Of a DNA stretch of 64,000 bases, positions 7,821 through 16,367 are shown in pieces (position 1 is the first letter of the stretch; each line of letters opens with the position of its first letter). Made by a program: the position numbers and the translations under genes. The notes beneath the pieces were generated by a model. It was given only the letters and a program-made list of their open reading frames with translations. It was not told the origin of the DNA and made no database searches. Location: contig NZ_LR594675.1 of the NCBI RefSeq assembly GCF_901827205.1, positions 930,001-994,000 of the forward strand, given 5' to 3'. The DNA is from Variovorax sp. PBS-H4 (GTDB taxonomy: Bacteria > Pseudomonadota > Gammaproteobacteria > Burkholderiales > Burkholderiaceae_C).

Positions 7821-8829
7821 GCGCCGGGCCGTCGACAAACACGTCCGCGTGGAAATCGGCGGCGGCAAGGCCGAGCTGCTGCGTTGCCAGTTCTCGCACC
7901 GCCTGCACCATGCCCGGCGAGCCGCAGCAATAGAGCTCCCGTCCCGCGAGGTCGGGGCAGCGGGCCTGCAAGGCCTGGTCCACGCGGCCTGCAAAGGCAT
8001 CCTCGGCCGCATCGGCGGCTTCCTCGCTCAAGGCTGCAATGAAGCGGAAGGATGCCGGCCATTGCTTCTGCCACTTCGCCACCGCCGAGCGCAGGTAGAT
8101 GCCCTCGGCCCGGCGTGCTCCCCAGATCAGCGTGACGGGCCGGTCGACGCGGCGCTTGGCCATGTCGTCGAGGATGGACGTGATGGGCGCGAAGCCGGTC
8201 CCGCCGGCCACGAAGACGATGGGCCGCGCCGAGTGGGCGTCCAGCGTCACGGCACCGAAGGGCAGCTCGAGATCGAGCAGGTCTCCCTGCCGCAGGTCCG
8301 GGACGCGGACGCTGAAGGCACCCCCCGGCACATGCCGAATGTGCAGCGTGATCGCGTCGCTCTCGTGCGGCGCATTGGCCATCGAGTAGCAGCGGGTGCT
8401 GCCGTCGCCCACCGCGAGCTGCAGGTACTGCCCGGCATGGAACTTGGCGCGCTGCCCGGCCGGCAGGCGCAGCTGCAACACGGACACGTCGGGCGCTGCC
8501 AACTGATTGCGGAACACCTTGGCCGTGAAGCGCTTGCGCGCGCCCGGGTCGATGCGGTGCCAGGTCGCCGGCTGGATCTGCAGGTCGGTCTTCGGGGTGC
8601 ACATGCAGTAGAGCACTTGCTCGGGCGTGCAGCTCTCGTTGCGGATCGAGGCACCTTCCAGGCCGGCGACCTCGCCTTGCGCGATGCCGCCGGCGCAGTT
8701 GCCGCACACGCCTTTGCGGCAGGAATAGGGCAGCTCGATGTTGGCGCGCAACGCAGCGTCGAGCACGCTCTGGTTCTCGGCGCAGTCGAAGGCGATCTCG
8801 CTGCCGGCGATGGCGATGCGATGGCTCAC
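7792..8829 (-). CDS. tphA1: Terephthalate 1,2-dioxygenase, reductase component
   Basis: The NADH-dependent reductase of the terephthalate dioxygenase system. An N-terminal plant-type 2Fe-2S ferredoxin domain has cysteines C37, C42, C45 and C75 (CRKGVCGNC, then YCMC; numbered from the GTG). It is followed by the flavin-binding domain (RCYSMANAP) and the NAD-binding domain (VAGGTGFAPI, CCGSPGM). With the GTG at 8829 it has 345 residues. An ATG at 8889, overlapping the tphB stop, reads in frame through the repeat and would add 20 residues (MSRTAAPKAHGTAAAGEGTP). I prefer the GTG because those residues are repeat-encoded, but the longer form is possible. It is the last gene of the tph run. Confidence 0.9.
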   Translation of the reverse strand: MSHRIAIAGSEIAFDCAENQSVLDAALRANIELPYSCRKGVCGNCAGGIAQGEVAGLEGASIRNESCTPEQVLYCMCTPKTDLQIQPATWHRIDPGARKRFTAKVFRNQLAAPDVSVLQLRLPAGQRAKFHAGQYLQLAVGDGSTRCYSMANAPHESDAITLHIRHVPGGAFSVRVPDLRQGDLLDLELPFGAVTLDAHSARPIVFVAGGTGFAPITSILDDMAKRRVDRPVTLIWGARRAEGIYLRSAVAKWQKQWPASFRFIAALSEEAADAAEDAFAGRVDQALQARCPDLAGRELYCCGSPGMVQAVRELATQQLGLAAADFHADVFVDGPALSAADIAPA

Positions 8830-8888
8830 CGGAGTCCCTTCGCCTGCGGCTGCGGTGCCATGAGCCTTCGGAGCGGCCGTGCGGCTCA
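8830..8888 (-). repeat. Intercistronic relay repeat, copy B (in frame with tphA1)
   Basis: A 59-nt copy on the minus strand from the TGA stop of tphB to the GTG start of tphA1. It begins with TGAGCCGCACGGCCGCTCCG, as copies C and D do, and ends with GGCGAAGGGACTCCG. It is one nucleotide longer than copies A and C, so its reading frame does not terminate at the junction but runs into tphA1. This is the only copy that could act as a coding N-terminal extension rather than a separate mini-ORF. Confidence 0.8.
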
Positions 8889-9863
8889 TGGTGTGGTGTC
8901 CTCGAGGCGCATGCCCGACAGAAGATGAATGGTGCGCAGCACCGCAGCGGGATCGGCAATGCCGCGGCCCGCGATGTCCATCGCGCTGCCATGGCCCACG
9001 CTGGAAAGCAGCACCTCGGCGCCGATGGACAGCGCGCTGGCCGCGTTGGGCGCCAGCAGCTTGATGGGGATGTGCCCCTGGTCGTGCAGCATCGCGACGT
9101 ACAGGTCGTGCCTGCGCTGTGCGAGCAGCATGTCGGCGCCGTGCGGGCCGTCGACGCGCAGGCCCTGGGCGCGCAATGCGCGAACGGCGGGCTCGACCCG
9201 TGCGGCGTCTTCGGGACCGAACAGGCCGCCCTCGGAGGCATGCGGGTTGATGCCGAAAACCCCGATCGACGGGTCCGGCACGCCCAGCAGCGCGCAGGCG
9301 CGAAGGCCCGCGCGGACCGCGGCGACGACGAGTTCGGGCCGCAGGCGGTACAGGGCGTGCCGTACGCTCTCGTGCAGCGTCGCATGCACGATGCGAAGGC
9401 CGCCACCGACCAGCATCAGGAACACGCTGTCTTCCGGCTGGCCGCAGACGCGCGCCACCAGCGAGGGGTAGCCGCTGAAGGCGATGCCCGCCTGGTGAAT
9501 CGCGGTTTCGTGATGCGGGCAGGCCACCACGGCATCGAACTCGCCGCGCCGGCAGGCCTCGATGGCAGCGCTGGCCGAGGCCACGGCCGAGGCGCCGGCC
9601 GCCGCTTCGACGTGGCCCGGACGCGCTGCTGCAGCCGGCAGTTCGCCCGCGCCGACCATGGTCTGGCCTGCCAGCAAGGCGTCGAGCCCAAGTTGCGCGG
9701 CCGTGTGTTCGAGCACGCTCGGCGGCCCGAAGAGCGTGATGCGCGCGCGCGCATCGACCGGCAGGGCGGCCAGCGCCTTCAGCGCGATCTCGGGGCCGAT
9801 GCCGTTCGGATCGCCCGCGGCAAGCGCGAGCCGCCGGGGTGAGGACGTCGTCGCAAGGCTCAC
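8886..9863 (-). CDS. tphB: PdxA-family cis-diol dehydrogenase (TphB-type)
   Basis: A 325-residue PdxA-family NAD-dependent dehydrogenase. In tph clusters this family supplies TphB, which converts the terephthalate cis-dihydrodiol dicarboxylate to protocatechuate with loss of CO2. Family motifs are AAGDPNGIGPEI at the N-terminus, ACPHHETAIHQAG, GINPHASEGG, HGADML and the metal-ligand region MLHDQGHIPIK. The alternative reading, 4-hydroxythreonine-4-phosphate dehydrogenase for vitamin B6, is less likely given the neighbours. The start is a GTG (9863) overlapping the tphA3 stop. Its stop begins repeat copy B. Confidence 0.9.
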   Translation of the reverse strand: MSLATTSSPRRLALAAGDPNGIGPEIALKALAALPVDARARITLFGPPSVLEHTAAQLGLDALLAGQTMVGAGELPAAAARPGHVEAAAGASAVASASAAIEACRRGEFDAVVACPHHETAIHQAGIAFSGYPSLVARVCGQPEDSVFLMLVGGGLRIVHATLHESVRHALYRLRPELVVAAVRAGLRACALLGVPDPSIGVFGINPHASEGGLFGPEDAARVEPAVRALRAQGLRVDGPHGADMLLAQRRHDLYVAMLHDQGHIPIKLLAPNAASALSIGAEVLLSSVGHGSAMDIAGRGIADPAAVLRTIHLLSGMRLEDTTP

Positions 9864-10324
9864 AGCGGCAGCGCCAGCAGCGTATCGGTCACCGTGCTGT
9901 CGCACACGGCCACGCGCGATTGCAGCTTGAGCTGGCCGTCCTGCTGCACGAAACGGTCCTGGTAGACCCCCGTGGCGAAGACCTCGGTCTGGCCGGTCGC
10001 CATGATGCGGGCCACGACGAAAGGCGTGCGCGCCTCGGCGCCTTCGGTGCTGGCCTGCTGCACGAACGGGATGCCCAGCAGGTGCCGGTAGCGCTGCCGC
10101 TCGTAGATGTTGGCCTCGCGCAGCGCCGCGATCCGGTCTTCCAGCATCGCGCGCGAGTCGGCGTAGACAATGCCGGCGGCCAGTCCGTCGCGCTCGTTCT
10201 CGACGTGCGTGATGCGGTAGTGGCAGTCCTCGGTGAAGTAGTCGGGCCATTGCTCCAGCGCGTCGCTGTCGATGGTGTGGGCATAGGCCGCGTTGAAGGC
10301 GCACAGCGCCAGCAGGTCGATCAT
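9860..10324 (-). CDS. tphA3: Terephthalate 1,2-dioxygenase, small (beta) subunit
   Basis: A 154-residue ring-hydroxylating dioxygenase beta subunit with the expected small NTF2-like fold sequence (LEQWPDYFTEDCHYRITHVEN, YERQRYRHLLG, VYQDRFV). It has the length I recall for Comamonas TphA3. It pairs with TphA2 to form the terminal oxygenase and has a structural rather than redox role. It starts 17 nt after tphA2 and its stop overlaps the tphB start by 4 nt, consistent with one transcript. Confidence 0.93.
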   Translation of the reverse strand: MIDLLALCAFNAAYAHTIDSDALEQWPDYFTEDCHYRITHVENERDGLAAGIVYADSRAMLEDRIAALREANIYERQRYRHLLGIPFVQQASTEGAEARTPFVVARIMATGQTEVFATGVYQDRFVQQDGQLKLQSRVAVCDSTVTDTLLALPL

Positions 10325-10341
10325 GGTGTGTCTCTCTTGTC

Positions 10342-11583
10342 TCAGGCGCCCATGTGGCGGCGGTAGGCTTTCCAGAAGCCGCGCACCGAGGCCTCGGTAG
10401 CGCGCCCCTCGCTTGACTCGGTACTGTCGCCACCCATCTCGACCACCGCTTGCTGGTCGCGCGCCCCGGCGATGCCGCGCTGCACGAAGCCACCGACCGC
10501 GCCGTCCTCCATCGAGATGAAGCCCGCGGGGCCGATCAGGTTCGACTGCTTCAGGCGCACGCGGCGCTGCTCGGGCGTGTCGTCGGCATAGCCCAGGTAG
10601 GTCCAGTTGAGTTCGGTGCGTTCGACGCCCTTGGGCAGCACCTGGCGCACCGCCAGGCAGTTCTGGATCTGCTGCAGCACGAAGCCGGGGAAGACCGAGA
10701 GGATCTGCAGCGTCACGCCGTCCTCGTATTCCTTGAAGCCGGCCAGCAGGCTCGGGTCCTTCAGGCGATAGCGGTCGTTGTCGGAGCGCAGCGCCTGCTC
10801 CTTGTACGAGGCGTCCTTCTCCGCCGCCGCATCGATCATGGAGTAGCTCACGTGATGGCCGCCGCTCTCGTCGACGATCACGCCACCCTTCTGCGAGAGG
10901 CGGTTCAGTTCGAAGGTGGTGAAGAACAGGTGCAGCAGGCTGGCGTGGTAGCTGTCCTTCACGTTCTCCACGTAGAGTTTCCAGTTGTTGGGCAGTGCTT
11001 GCGTGAAGCGGCCGATGACCTCCACCGGCTTGTGCAGCACGCGCTCGATGCGCGCGCAGATCTCCTCGCCCAGGTAGTCCTCGATGCCGGGCACGTCTTC
11101 GCTGAAGCTGCCGAACACCAGGCCGCAGAAGGTGGCGATGCGCAGCTTGCGCGGGCCGTGGGCCTCCTTGCAGAAATCGGGCGGCATGCCGCCCTGGCCC
11201 TTGACGCCCTTCTCGAAGGCGACGCCCGTCAGGTCGCCCTGGCGGCTGTAGCTCCAGGCGTGATAGACGCACTGGAAGTTCTCGGCGCGGCCGGACTTCT
11301 CCAGCGCGATGAGGGCGCCGCGATGGGCGCAGCGGTTCTCGAAGGCATAGATCTCGCCGTCGTCATCGCGCACCACCACCACCGGCGTTTCGCCCGCGAA
11401 GGTGCTGCGATAACTGCCGCTGTCGGGCAGCTCGGCTTCGAGGCACAGGTAGTTCCAGGTCTCGCCGCGGAAGATGCGGGCTTGCTCGTCGGCCGCGGTC
11501 TGCGCATCGCTGTAGAGCGCGAAAGGGATGCGCGTGAGGCCGGGGCCGGCCCAGTGGATCGGTTGGAATGCGGTGTCGTTCAT
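10342..11583 (-). CDS. tphA2: Terephthalate 1,2-dioxygenase, large (alpha) subunit
   Basis: A 413-residue Rieske oxygenase alpha subunit that adds O2 to terephthalate to give the 1,2-cis-dihydrodiol. The Rieske cluster ligands are C85-x-H87 and C105-x2-H108. The mononuclear iron site includes H212 and H217 in KDSYHASLLH. Blocks such as FENRCAHRGALIALEKSGR and GGFVQRGIAGA correspond closely to what I recall of TphA2 of Comamonas sp. E6, so assignment to terephthalate rather than a generic aromatic acid is well supported. It lies between tphC (33 nt upstream) and tphA3. No insertion or truncation is seen. Confidence 0.95.
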   Translation of the reverse strand: MNDTAFQPIHWAGPGLTRIPFALYSDAQTAADEQARIFRGETWNYLCLEAELPDSGSYRSTFAGETPVVVVRDDDGEIYAFENRCAHRGALIALEKSGRAENFQCVYHAWSYSRQGDLTGVAFEKGVKGQGGMPPDFCKEAHGPRKLRIATFCGLVFGSFSEDVPGIEDYLGEEICARIERVLHKPVEVIGRFTQALPNNWKLYVENVKDSYHASLLHLFFTTFELNRLSQKGGVIVDESGGHHVSYSMIDAAAEKDASYKEQALRSDNDRYRLKDPSLLAGFKEYEDGVTLQILSVFPGFVLQQIQNCLAVRQVLPKGVERTELNWTYLGYADDTPEQRRVRLKQSNLIGPAGFISMEDGAVGGFVQRGIAGARDQQAVVEMGGDSTESSEGRATEASVRGFWKAYRRHMGA

Positions 11584-11589
11584 GGCTGC

Positions 11590-11613
11590 AACTTCGACTT
11601 CAACTTCGACTTC
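11590..11613. repeat. Perfect 12-bp tandem duplication before tphA2
   Basis: Two adjacent copies of AACTTCGACTTC (plus strand) in the 33-nt gap between the tphC stop and the tphA2 ATG. On the transcribed strand they read GAAGTCGAAGTT twice, so each unit offers GAAG as a weak ribosome-binding sequence. The copy number could be variable; any effect on tphA2 translation is speculation. Confidence 0.6.
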
Positions 11614-11616
11614 GAT

Positions 11617-12585
11617 TCAATCGAGCGAGACCTTCGCGCTCTTGATGACCTTCTCCCACTTGGCGGACTCGGCCTGGATGAACTTGCCGGTCTGGGCACT
11701 GTCCCAGCCACGCGGCTCGGCGCCTTGCTCGGCGAACTTCTGCTTGACCTCCGGCTGTGCCAGCGCGTCGGCGATGGCCTTCTGCGTCGAGGCGACCTTG
11801 GACGCCGGCGTACCGGGCGGCGCTACCACCGCGAACCAGGTCACGGCGTTCATGGCAGGCAGCTTCTGCTCGGCGAAGGTGGGCACGTCGGGCAGGGCAG
11901 GCGAGCGCTGCCCGTCCGCCACGCCGAGGATGCGCAGCTTGCCGGCCTGGTGGAAGGGCAGCGAGGAACTGAGGTTGTCGAAGAACACGTCGATCTGGCC
12001 GCCCACCAGGTCCACCAGCGCCGGAGCCGTGCCCTTGTAGGGGATGTGGACCATCTCGACGCCCGTCAATTGCATGAACATGCTGGCGGTCAGGTGCGAG
12101 GTGGTGCCGTTGCCCTGCGATCCGTAGCTCAGCTTGCCGGGGTGGGCCTTGGCGTAGGCGATGAATTCCTGCACGTTCTTCACCGGCAGCTTGGGGTTCA
12201 CCACCAGCACGTTGGGCACCGTCGCGAGCACCGTGACGGGCACCCACTTGGACGGGTCGAAGGAGAGCTTCTTGTAGAGGTGCTGGTTGATCGCGATCGG
12301 CGCCGGTGGCGAGGCCATCAAGGTGTTGCCGTCGGGCTCGGAGCGGAACACCATCTCGGCGCCGATGTTGCCGCCCGCGCCGGTGCGGTTGTCGATCAGC
12401 ACGCCGCCGGGAAACTGCGGGCGCAGCTTCTCGGCGACCACGCGAGGCAGGATGTCAGCGGTGCCGCCGGCGGGGTAGGGCACCACGAGTTTCAGCGCCT
12501 GGGGCCCTTGGGCGGTGGCAGTGCCGAGCAGGCAGGCGCCGGCCAGGCAGGCGGCGCTTGCGCGCCGTGCAAAGGTTTTCAGCAT
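11617..12585 (-). CDS. tphC: TphC-type periplasmic terephthalate-binding protein (Bug/TctC family)
   Basis: A 322-residue Bug receptor with a signal peptide (MLKTFARRASAACLAGACLL, cleaved near TATAQ). Motifs are PYPAGGTAD, IDNRTGAGG, PDGNTL and HIPYKG. It heads the tph run in the position that tphC holds in Comamonas, where TphC is the terephthalate receptor and works with a tripartite transporter encoded elsewhere. The start at 12585 was chosen for the signal peptide and an upstream GGAGAC; 12612 is possible but less fitting. No tpiA/tpiB-like membrane genes are in the window. Confidence 0.88.
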   Translation of the reverse strand: MLKTFARRASAACLAGACLLGTATAQGPQALKLVVPYPAGGTADILPRVVAEKLRPQFPGGVLIDNRTGAGGNIGAEMVFRSEPDGNTLMASPPAPIAINQHLYKKLSFDPSKWVPVTVLATVPNVLVVNPKLPVKNVQEFIAYAKAHPGKLSYGSQGNGTTSHLTASMFMQLTGVEMVHIPYKGTAPALVDLVGGQIDVFFDNLSSSLPFHQAGKLRILGVADGQRSPALPDVPTFAEQKLPAMNAVTWFAVVAPPGTPASKVASTQKAIADALAQPEVKQKFAEQGAEPRGWDSAQTGKFIQAESAKWEKVIKSAKVSLD

Positions 12586-12630
12586 GGGTGTCTTGTCTCC
12601 GTGGCTGGACATTCATCGGGCTGGAGGAAG

Positions 12631-12656
12631 TGTCCCGCCCATGGCGATCGCGGACA
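12631..12656. promoter_or_regulatory. Inverted repeat in the tphC-tphR divergent promoter region
   Basis: The 86-nt region between tphC and tphR contains the arms TGTCC (12631-12635) and GGACA (12652-12656), 16 nt apart, close to the tphR start. IclR regulators commonly bind dyads between their own gene and a divergent catabolic operon, so this is a candidate TphR operator. It is inferred from position and symmetry; clear -35/-10 elements could not be assigned. Confidence 0.35.
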
Positions 12657-12671
12657 AGCTAGATTTGCGCT

Positions 12672-13472
12672 ATGCGCAAGAAACCCGCCGAAGCTCCAGC
12701 AGCTGCCGTCAGCGAAGGCAAGAATTTCGTCGCCTCGCTGCAGAAGGGCCTGGACGTGCTGACCTGCTTCGGCCGCCAGCACAGCCGCCTCACCGTGTCG
12801 GAAGTGGGGCGCCTGACCGGCTGCTCGCCCGCCTCGGCACGGCGTTCGCTACTGACCCTGCAGGCGCTGGGCTATCTCGACAGCGACGGCAAGCGCTTCT
12901 GGATGTTGCCCAAGGCCCTGCTGGTGGCGCACGCGTATCTCGCCTCGCGGGCCACGCCTTCGCTGGCGCAGCCGCTGCTCGACGCGCTGTCGGAGCGCAC
13001 GCGCGAATCGGCCTCGCTCGGCAAGCTGCTGGGCGACCACGCGATCATCATTGCCCGCTCCACGGCGCGGCGCAGCCTCAGCACGGGCCTGGGCATTGGC
13101 TCGCGGCTGCCGGCCTATTGCTCGGCGCTCGGGCGCGTGCTGCTCGCCAGCCTGCCGCCGGCCGAGGCCGAGCGGCGCGTGCGCGCGATGCCGCGGCAGC
13201 CGCTCACCGCACGCACCGTGTACGAGCTGAGGCCGGTACTGGCGCTGCTCGCGCGCTGCCGCGAAGAGGGCTACGCGGGCAACGACGGCGAACTCGAGCT
13301 CGGCGTGCGCTCCATGGCCGTGCCGGTGCACGACCGCAGCGGCGCGATGGTGGCTGCGATGAGCATCGCGGTGCGCACGGAACGCATGAGCTTCGTCGAG
13401 TTCCGCGATGCTTTCCTGCCGGCGCTGCGCAAGGCCAGCGTGACGCTGGCCGGACGGCTTTATCCCGAATAA
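12672..13472 (+). CDS. tphR: IclR-family regulator, probable activator of the tph genes
   Basis: A 266-residue IclR regulator. The winged helix domain covers about residues 15-80 (SLQKGLDVLTCFG, LTVSEVGRLTGCSPASARRSL). The effector domain follows, with GLGIGSRLPAYCSALGRVLL and the C-terminal VHDRSGAMVAAMSIAV. It is divergent from the tph structural genes. In Comamonas sp. E6 an IclR-type TphR activates the tph operon in response to terephthalate, and I infer the same here. The symbol is by gene order and family, not by a diagnostic residue. Confidence 0.85.
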   Translation: MRKKPAEAPAAAVSEGKNFVASLQKGLDVLTCFGRQHSRLTVSEVGRLTGCSPASARRSLLTLQALGYLDSDGKRFWMLPKALLVAHAYLASRATPSLAQPLLDALSERTRESASLGKLLGDHAIIIARSTARRSLSTGLGIGSRLPAYCSALGRVLLASLPPAEAERRVRAMPRQPLTARTVYELRPVLALLARCREEGYAGNDGELELGVRSMAVPVHDRSGAMVAAMSIAVRTERMSFVEFRDAFLPALRKASVTLAGRLYPE

Positions 13473-13651
13473 GCGTAGTGGCGTGTTCAGGGGCCGCGAA
13501 CTTTTGCTCCTATGATCGATCGATGCCCCCGTGCCGCGGCGCCCACAACCAAGACAACGATCCGCCTGCGCCGCCGCGCTTGAAACCGCATTGCGGGGCC
13601 TCATCTTTTCGCCACGGCGAGCGCGTCGCCTGAACCCACGGAGAATTCAGC

Positions 13652-14530
13652 TTGAAACGCATCCTTCTGTTCGTCCTGACCAACGTCATGGTCGTCGCAG
13701 TGCTGGGCATCGTGGCCAGCCTGCTCGGCGTCAATCGTTATCTCACCGCCAACGGTCTCAACCTGACGGCGCTGCTGGGCTTCGCGCTGGTGATGGGCTT
13801 CGGCGGCGCGATCATCTCGCTGCTGATCAGCAAGCCCATGGCAAAGTGGACCGCGGGTGTGCGCATCATCAACGACCCGCAGTCGCCCGACGAGGCCTGG
13901 ATTGTGCAGACCGTTCGCAAGTTCGCCGACAAGGCCGGCATCGGCATGCCCGAGGTCGGCATCTTCGAGGGCGAGCCCAACGCCTTTGCCACCGGCGCCT
14001 TCAAGAATTCCTCGCTGGTGGCGGTCTCCACCGGCCTGCTCGCCAACATGACGCGCGAGGAGGTCGAGGCCGTGATCGGCCACGAGGTGGCGCATGTGGC
14101 CAATGGCGACATGGTGACCATGACCCTGATCCAGGGCGTGATGAACACCTTCGTCGTGTTCCTCTCCCGCGTGATCGGCTATGCGGTCGACGGCTTCCTG
14201 CGCCGTGGCAGCGACAACAACTCGGGCCCCGGCATCGGCTACATGGTCACTACGCTGGTGCTCGACATCGTGCTGGGCTTCGCGGCTGCGATCGTGGTGG
14301 CCTGGTTCTCGCGGCATCGCGAGTTCCGTGCGGACGCCGGTGCGGCCCAGCTGATGGGCCGCAAGCAGCCGATGATGAATGCGCTCGCCCGCCTGGGCGG
14401 CCTGCCGGCCGGCGAGCTGCCGAAGGCGGTGGAAACGATGGGCATCACGGGCAGCATCGGCAAGCTGTTCGCGACGCACCCACCGATCGAGGAGCGCATC
14501 GCCGCGCTGCAGAACAGCGCGCAGGCCTGA
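13652..14530 (+). CDS. htpX: Membrane zinc metalloprotease HtpX
   Basis: A 292-residue inner-membrane protease for quality control of membrane proteins. Two N-terminal membrane segments (about 4-25 and 38-60) precede the zinc motif H144-E-V-A-H148, with the third ligand E224 in HREFRADAG. Further hydrophobic segments lie at about 157-178 and 196-218. The length is typical. The start is a TTG (13652) placed 9 nt after a GGAG site; no better ATG fits the family N-terminus (MKRILLFVLTN). A TATGAT hexamer at 13511-13516 may be a -10 element. A hairpin terminator follows at 14549-14572. Confidence 0.95.
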   Translation: MKRILLFVLTNVMVVAVLGIVASLLGVNRYLTANGLNLTALLGFALVMGFGGAIISLLISKPMAKWTAGVRIINDPQSPDEAWIVQTVRKFADKAGIGMPEVGIFEGEPNAFATGAFKNSSLVAVSTGLLANMTREEVEAVIGHEVAHVANGDMVTMTLIQGVMNTFVVFLSRVIGYAVDGFLRRGSDNNSGPGIGYMVTTLVLDIVLGFAAAIVVAWFSRHREFRADAGAAQLMGRKQPMMNALARLGGLPAGELPKAVETMGITGSIGKLFATHPPIEERIAALQNSAQA

Positions 14531-14548
14531 ATCGTGTCGGGATCGAAG

Positions 14549-14572
14549 AAGCCGCCGTTCAGGCGGCTTTTT
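14549..14572 (+). terminator. Rho-independent terminator after htpX
   Basis: A stem of AGCCGCC and GGCGGCT with loop GTTCA, followed by TTTTT. It lies 19 nt after the htpX stop and just before the end of the convergent oxidoreductase gene. On the other strand the hairpin is preceded by A-rich sequence, so it may work in both directions. Confidence 0.85.
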
Positions 14573-14577
14573 CATGG

Positions 14578-16212
14578 CTACGCGATGGCGCGCGCCACGG
14601 CTTCCGCGACCTTGATGCCGTCCACTCCCGCCGACAAAATGCCGCCCGCATAGCTCGCGCCTTCGCCCGCCGGGTAGAGCCCGCGCACGTTGAGGCTCTG
14701 GAGATCCTCGCCGCGCGTGATCCTGATCGGCGAGGAGGTGCGCGTCTCGACGCCCGTCAGCACCGCGTCGTGCAGGTCGAAGCCCTTGATCTTGCGGCCG
14801 AACGCGGGGAAGGCCTCGCGCATGGCCTCGATGGCATAGGCCGGCAGCGCGGCGCGCAGGTCGCACGGCGTCACGCCCGGCTTGTACGAGGGCTCGACGC
14901 TGCCGAGCGCGCTGGAAGGCTTGCCGGCAACGAAGTCGCCGACCAGCTGGCCCGGCGCGCGGTAGTCGCCGCCACCGAGCACGAAGGCGCTGGACTCGAG
15001 CGCCCGCTGCAGCGCGATGCCCGACAGCGGCGAGCCGGTGCGGCCATCCTCCCAGCCCGGATAGTCGCGCGGATCGATGCCCACCACGATGCCCGCGTTG
15101 GCGTTGCGCTCGTTGCGCGAATACTGGCTCATGCCGTTGGTGACCACGCGCCCGGGCTCGCTGGTGGCCGCGACGACGGTGCCGCCCGGGCACATGCAGA
15201 AGCTGTAGACCGAGCGGCCGTTGCTCGCGTGGTGCACCAGCTTGTAGTCGGCCGCGCCCAGGAGCGGGTGACCGGCATGCCGGCCCCAGCGCGCGCGGTC
15301 GATCAGGCCTTGCGGGTGCTCCACGCGAAAGCCGATGGAAAAGGGCTTGGCTTCGATGTGCACCCCGCGCTCGTGCAGCATCTCGAAGGTGTCGCGCGAG
15401 CTGTGGCCCAGCGCCATCACCACATGGTCGGCGCGCAGTTCGCTGCTCGTGCCGGTGCGTTGGTCGAGCACGGTCAGGCCGCGCAGTTGCCCGTCTTCAA
15501 CAAGCACATCGGTCACGCGCTGCTCGAAGCGGATCTCGCCGCCCAACGCGACGATCTGCTCGCGGATGTTCTCCACCACCTTCACCAGCTTGAAGGTGCC
15601 GATGTGTGGATGGGCGACGTAGAGGATCTCCGGCGGCGCGCCGGCCTTGACGAACTCCTCCATCACCTTGCGGCCGAGGAAGCGCGGGTCCTTGATCTGG
15701 CTGTAGAGCTTGCCGTCCGAGAAGGTGCCGGCACCGCCTTCGCCGAACTGCACGTTCGACTCCGGGTTCAGCGTGCTCTTGCGCCACAGGCCCCAGGTGT
15801 CCCTGGTGCGCTGGCGCACGGTCTTGCCACGCTCCAGCACGATGGGCCTGAAACCCATTTGCGCCAGCATCAGCGCGCAGAAGATCCCGCAGGGACCAAA
15901 GCCCACGACGACGGGTCGCGGCGCGTCCTGGGGCGCCTGCACGGGCGGGCGGTAGGCCATGTCGGGCGCGGGCTGCACATGCGAGCGTCCGGCGTGCCTG
16001 GCCAGCACCGCGGCTTCGGCCTGCGCATCGGGCAACGCGACGTCGACGATGTACACGGTGAGCAGCTCGGCCTTGCGCGCATCGAAGCTGCGCTTGTAGA
16101 CCGTGTGCGAAGCGATGTCGCCGGGCGCGATGCCCAGCGTGGATGCGACCAGCGCGGGCAGTGCCTCGGGCGCATGGTCGAGGGGGAGCTTGAGTTCGGA
16201 GACGCGGATCAT
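14578..16212 (-). CDS. FAD-dependent dehydrogenase (COG2509-like)
   Basis: A 544-residue flavoprotein of the uncharacterised FAD-dependent dehydrogenase group. The first 100 residues form a small N-terminal domain (MIRVSELKLPLDHAPEAL, KRSFDARKAELLTVYIVDV). The dinucleotide-binding segment is VVVGFGPCGIFCALMLAQMG, and the C-terminal FAD loop is GLYPAGEGASYAGGI. Other blocks include FGEGGAGTFSDGKLYSQIKD and the cysteines in FCMCPGG. The reaction is not known for this family. The start at 16212 was chosen for the family N-terminus (MIRVSEL). It is convergent with htpX and divergent from rnpB. Confidence 0.85.
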   Translation of the reverse strand: MIRVSELKLPLDHAPEALPALVASTLGIAPGDIASHTVYKRSFDARKAELLTVYIVDVALPDAQAEAAVLARHAGRSHVQPAPDMAYRPPVQAPQDAPRPVVVGFGPCGIFCALMLAQMGFRPIVLERGKTVRQRTRDTWGLWRKSTLNPESNVQFGEGGAGTFSDGKLYSQIKDPRFLGRKVMEEFVKAGAPPEILYVAHPHIGTFKLVKVVENIREQIVALGGEIRFEQRVTDVLVEDGQLRGLTVLDQRTGTSSELRADHVVMALGHSSRDTFEMLHERGVHIEAKPFSIGFRVEHPQGLIDRARWGRHAGHPLLGAADYKLVHHASNGRSVYSFCMCPGGTVVAATSEPGRVVTNGMSQYSRNERNANAGIVVGIDPRDYPGWEDGRTGSPLSGIALQRALESSAFVLGGGDYRAPGQLVGDFVAGKPSSALGSVEPSYKPGVTPCDLRAALPAYAIEAMREAFPAFGRKIKGFDLHDAVLTGVETRTSSPIRITRGEDLQSLNVRGLYPAGEGASYAGGILSAGVDGIKVAEAVARAIA

Positions 16213-16367
16213 GGCGGGCGGCCCGTGGTGATCGGGCAGGTGGCGCTGTGGGGGATTGCCATTGTCGCAGCGGGCGCTCACCTGTTGCGTTGGCAGGGTG
16301 ACCGCGCGAGCGGCCATTCCGAGCTGCCAGCGGGGCAGCCGTGCCTGCAGGCGACATAATTGCGGCC

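Noticed and set aside
8886..9863. Assignment as vitamin B6 enzyme PdxA
   Set aside because: The family matches, but the location inside a complete tph order favours the TphB role.
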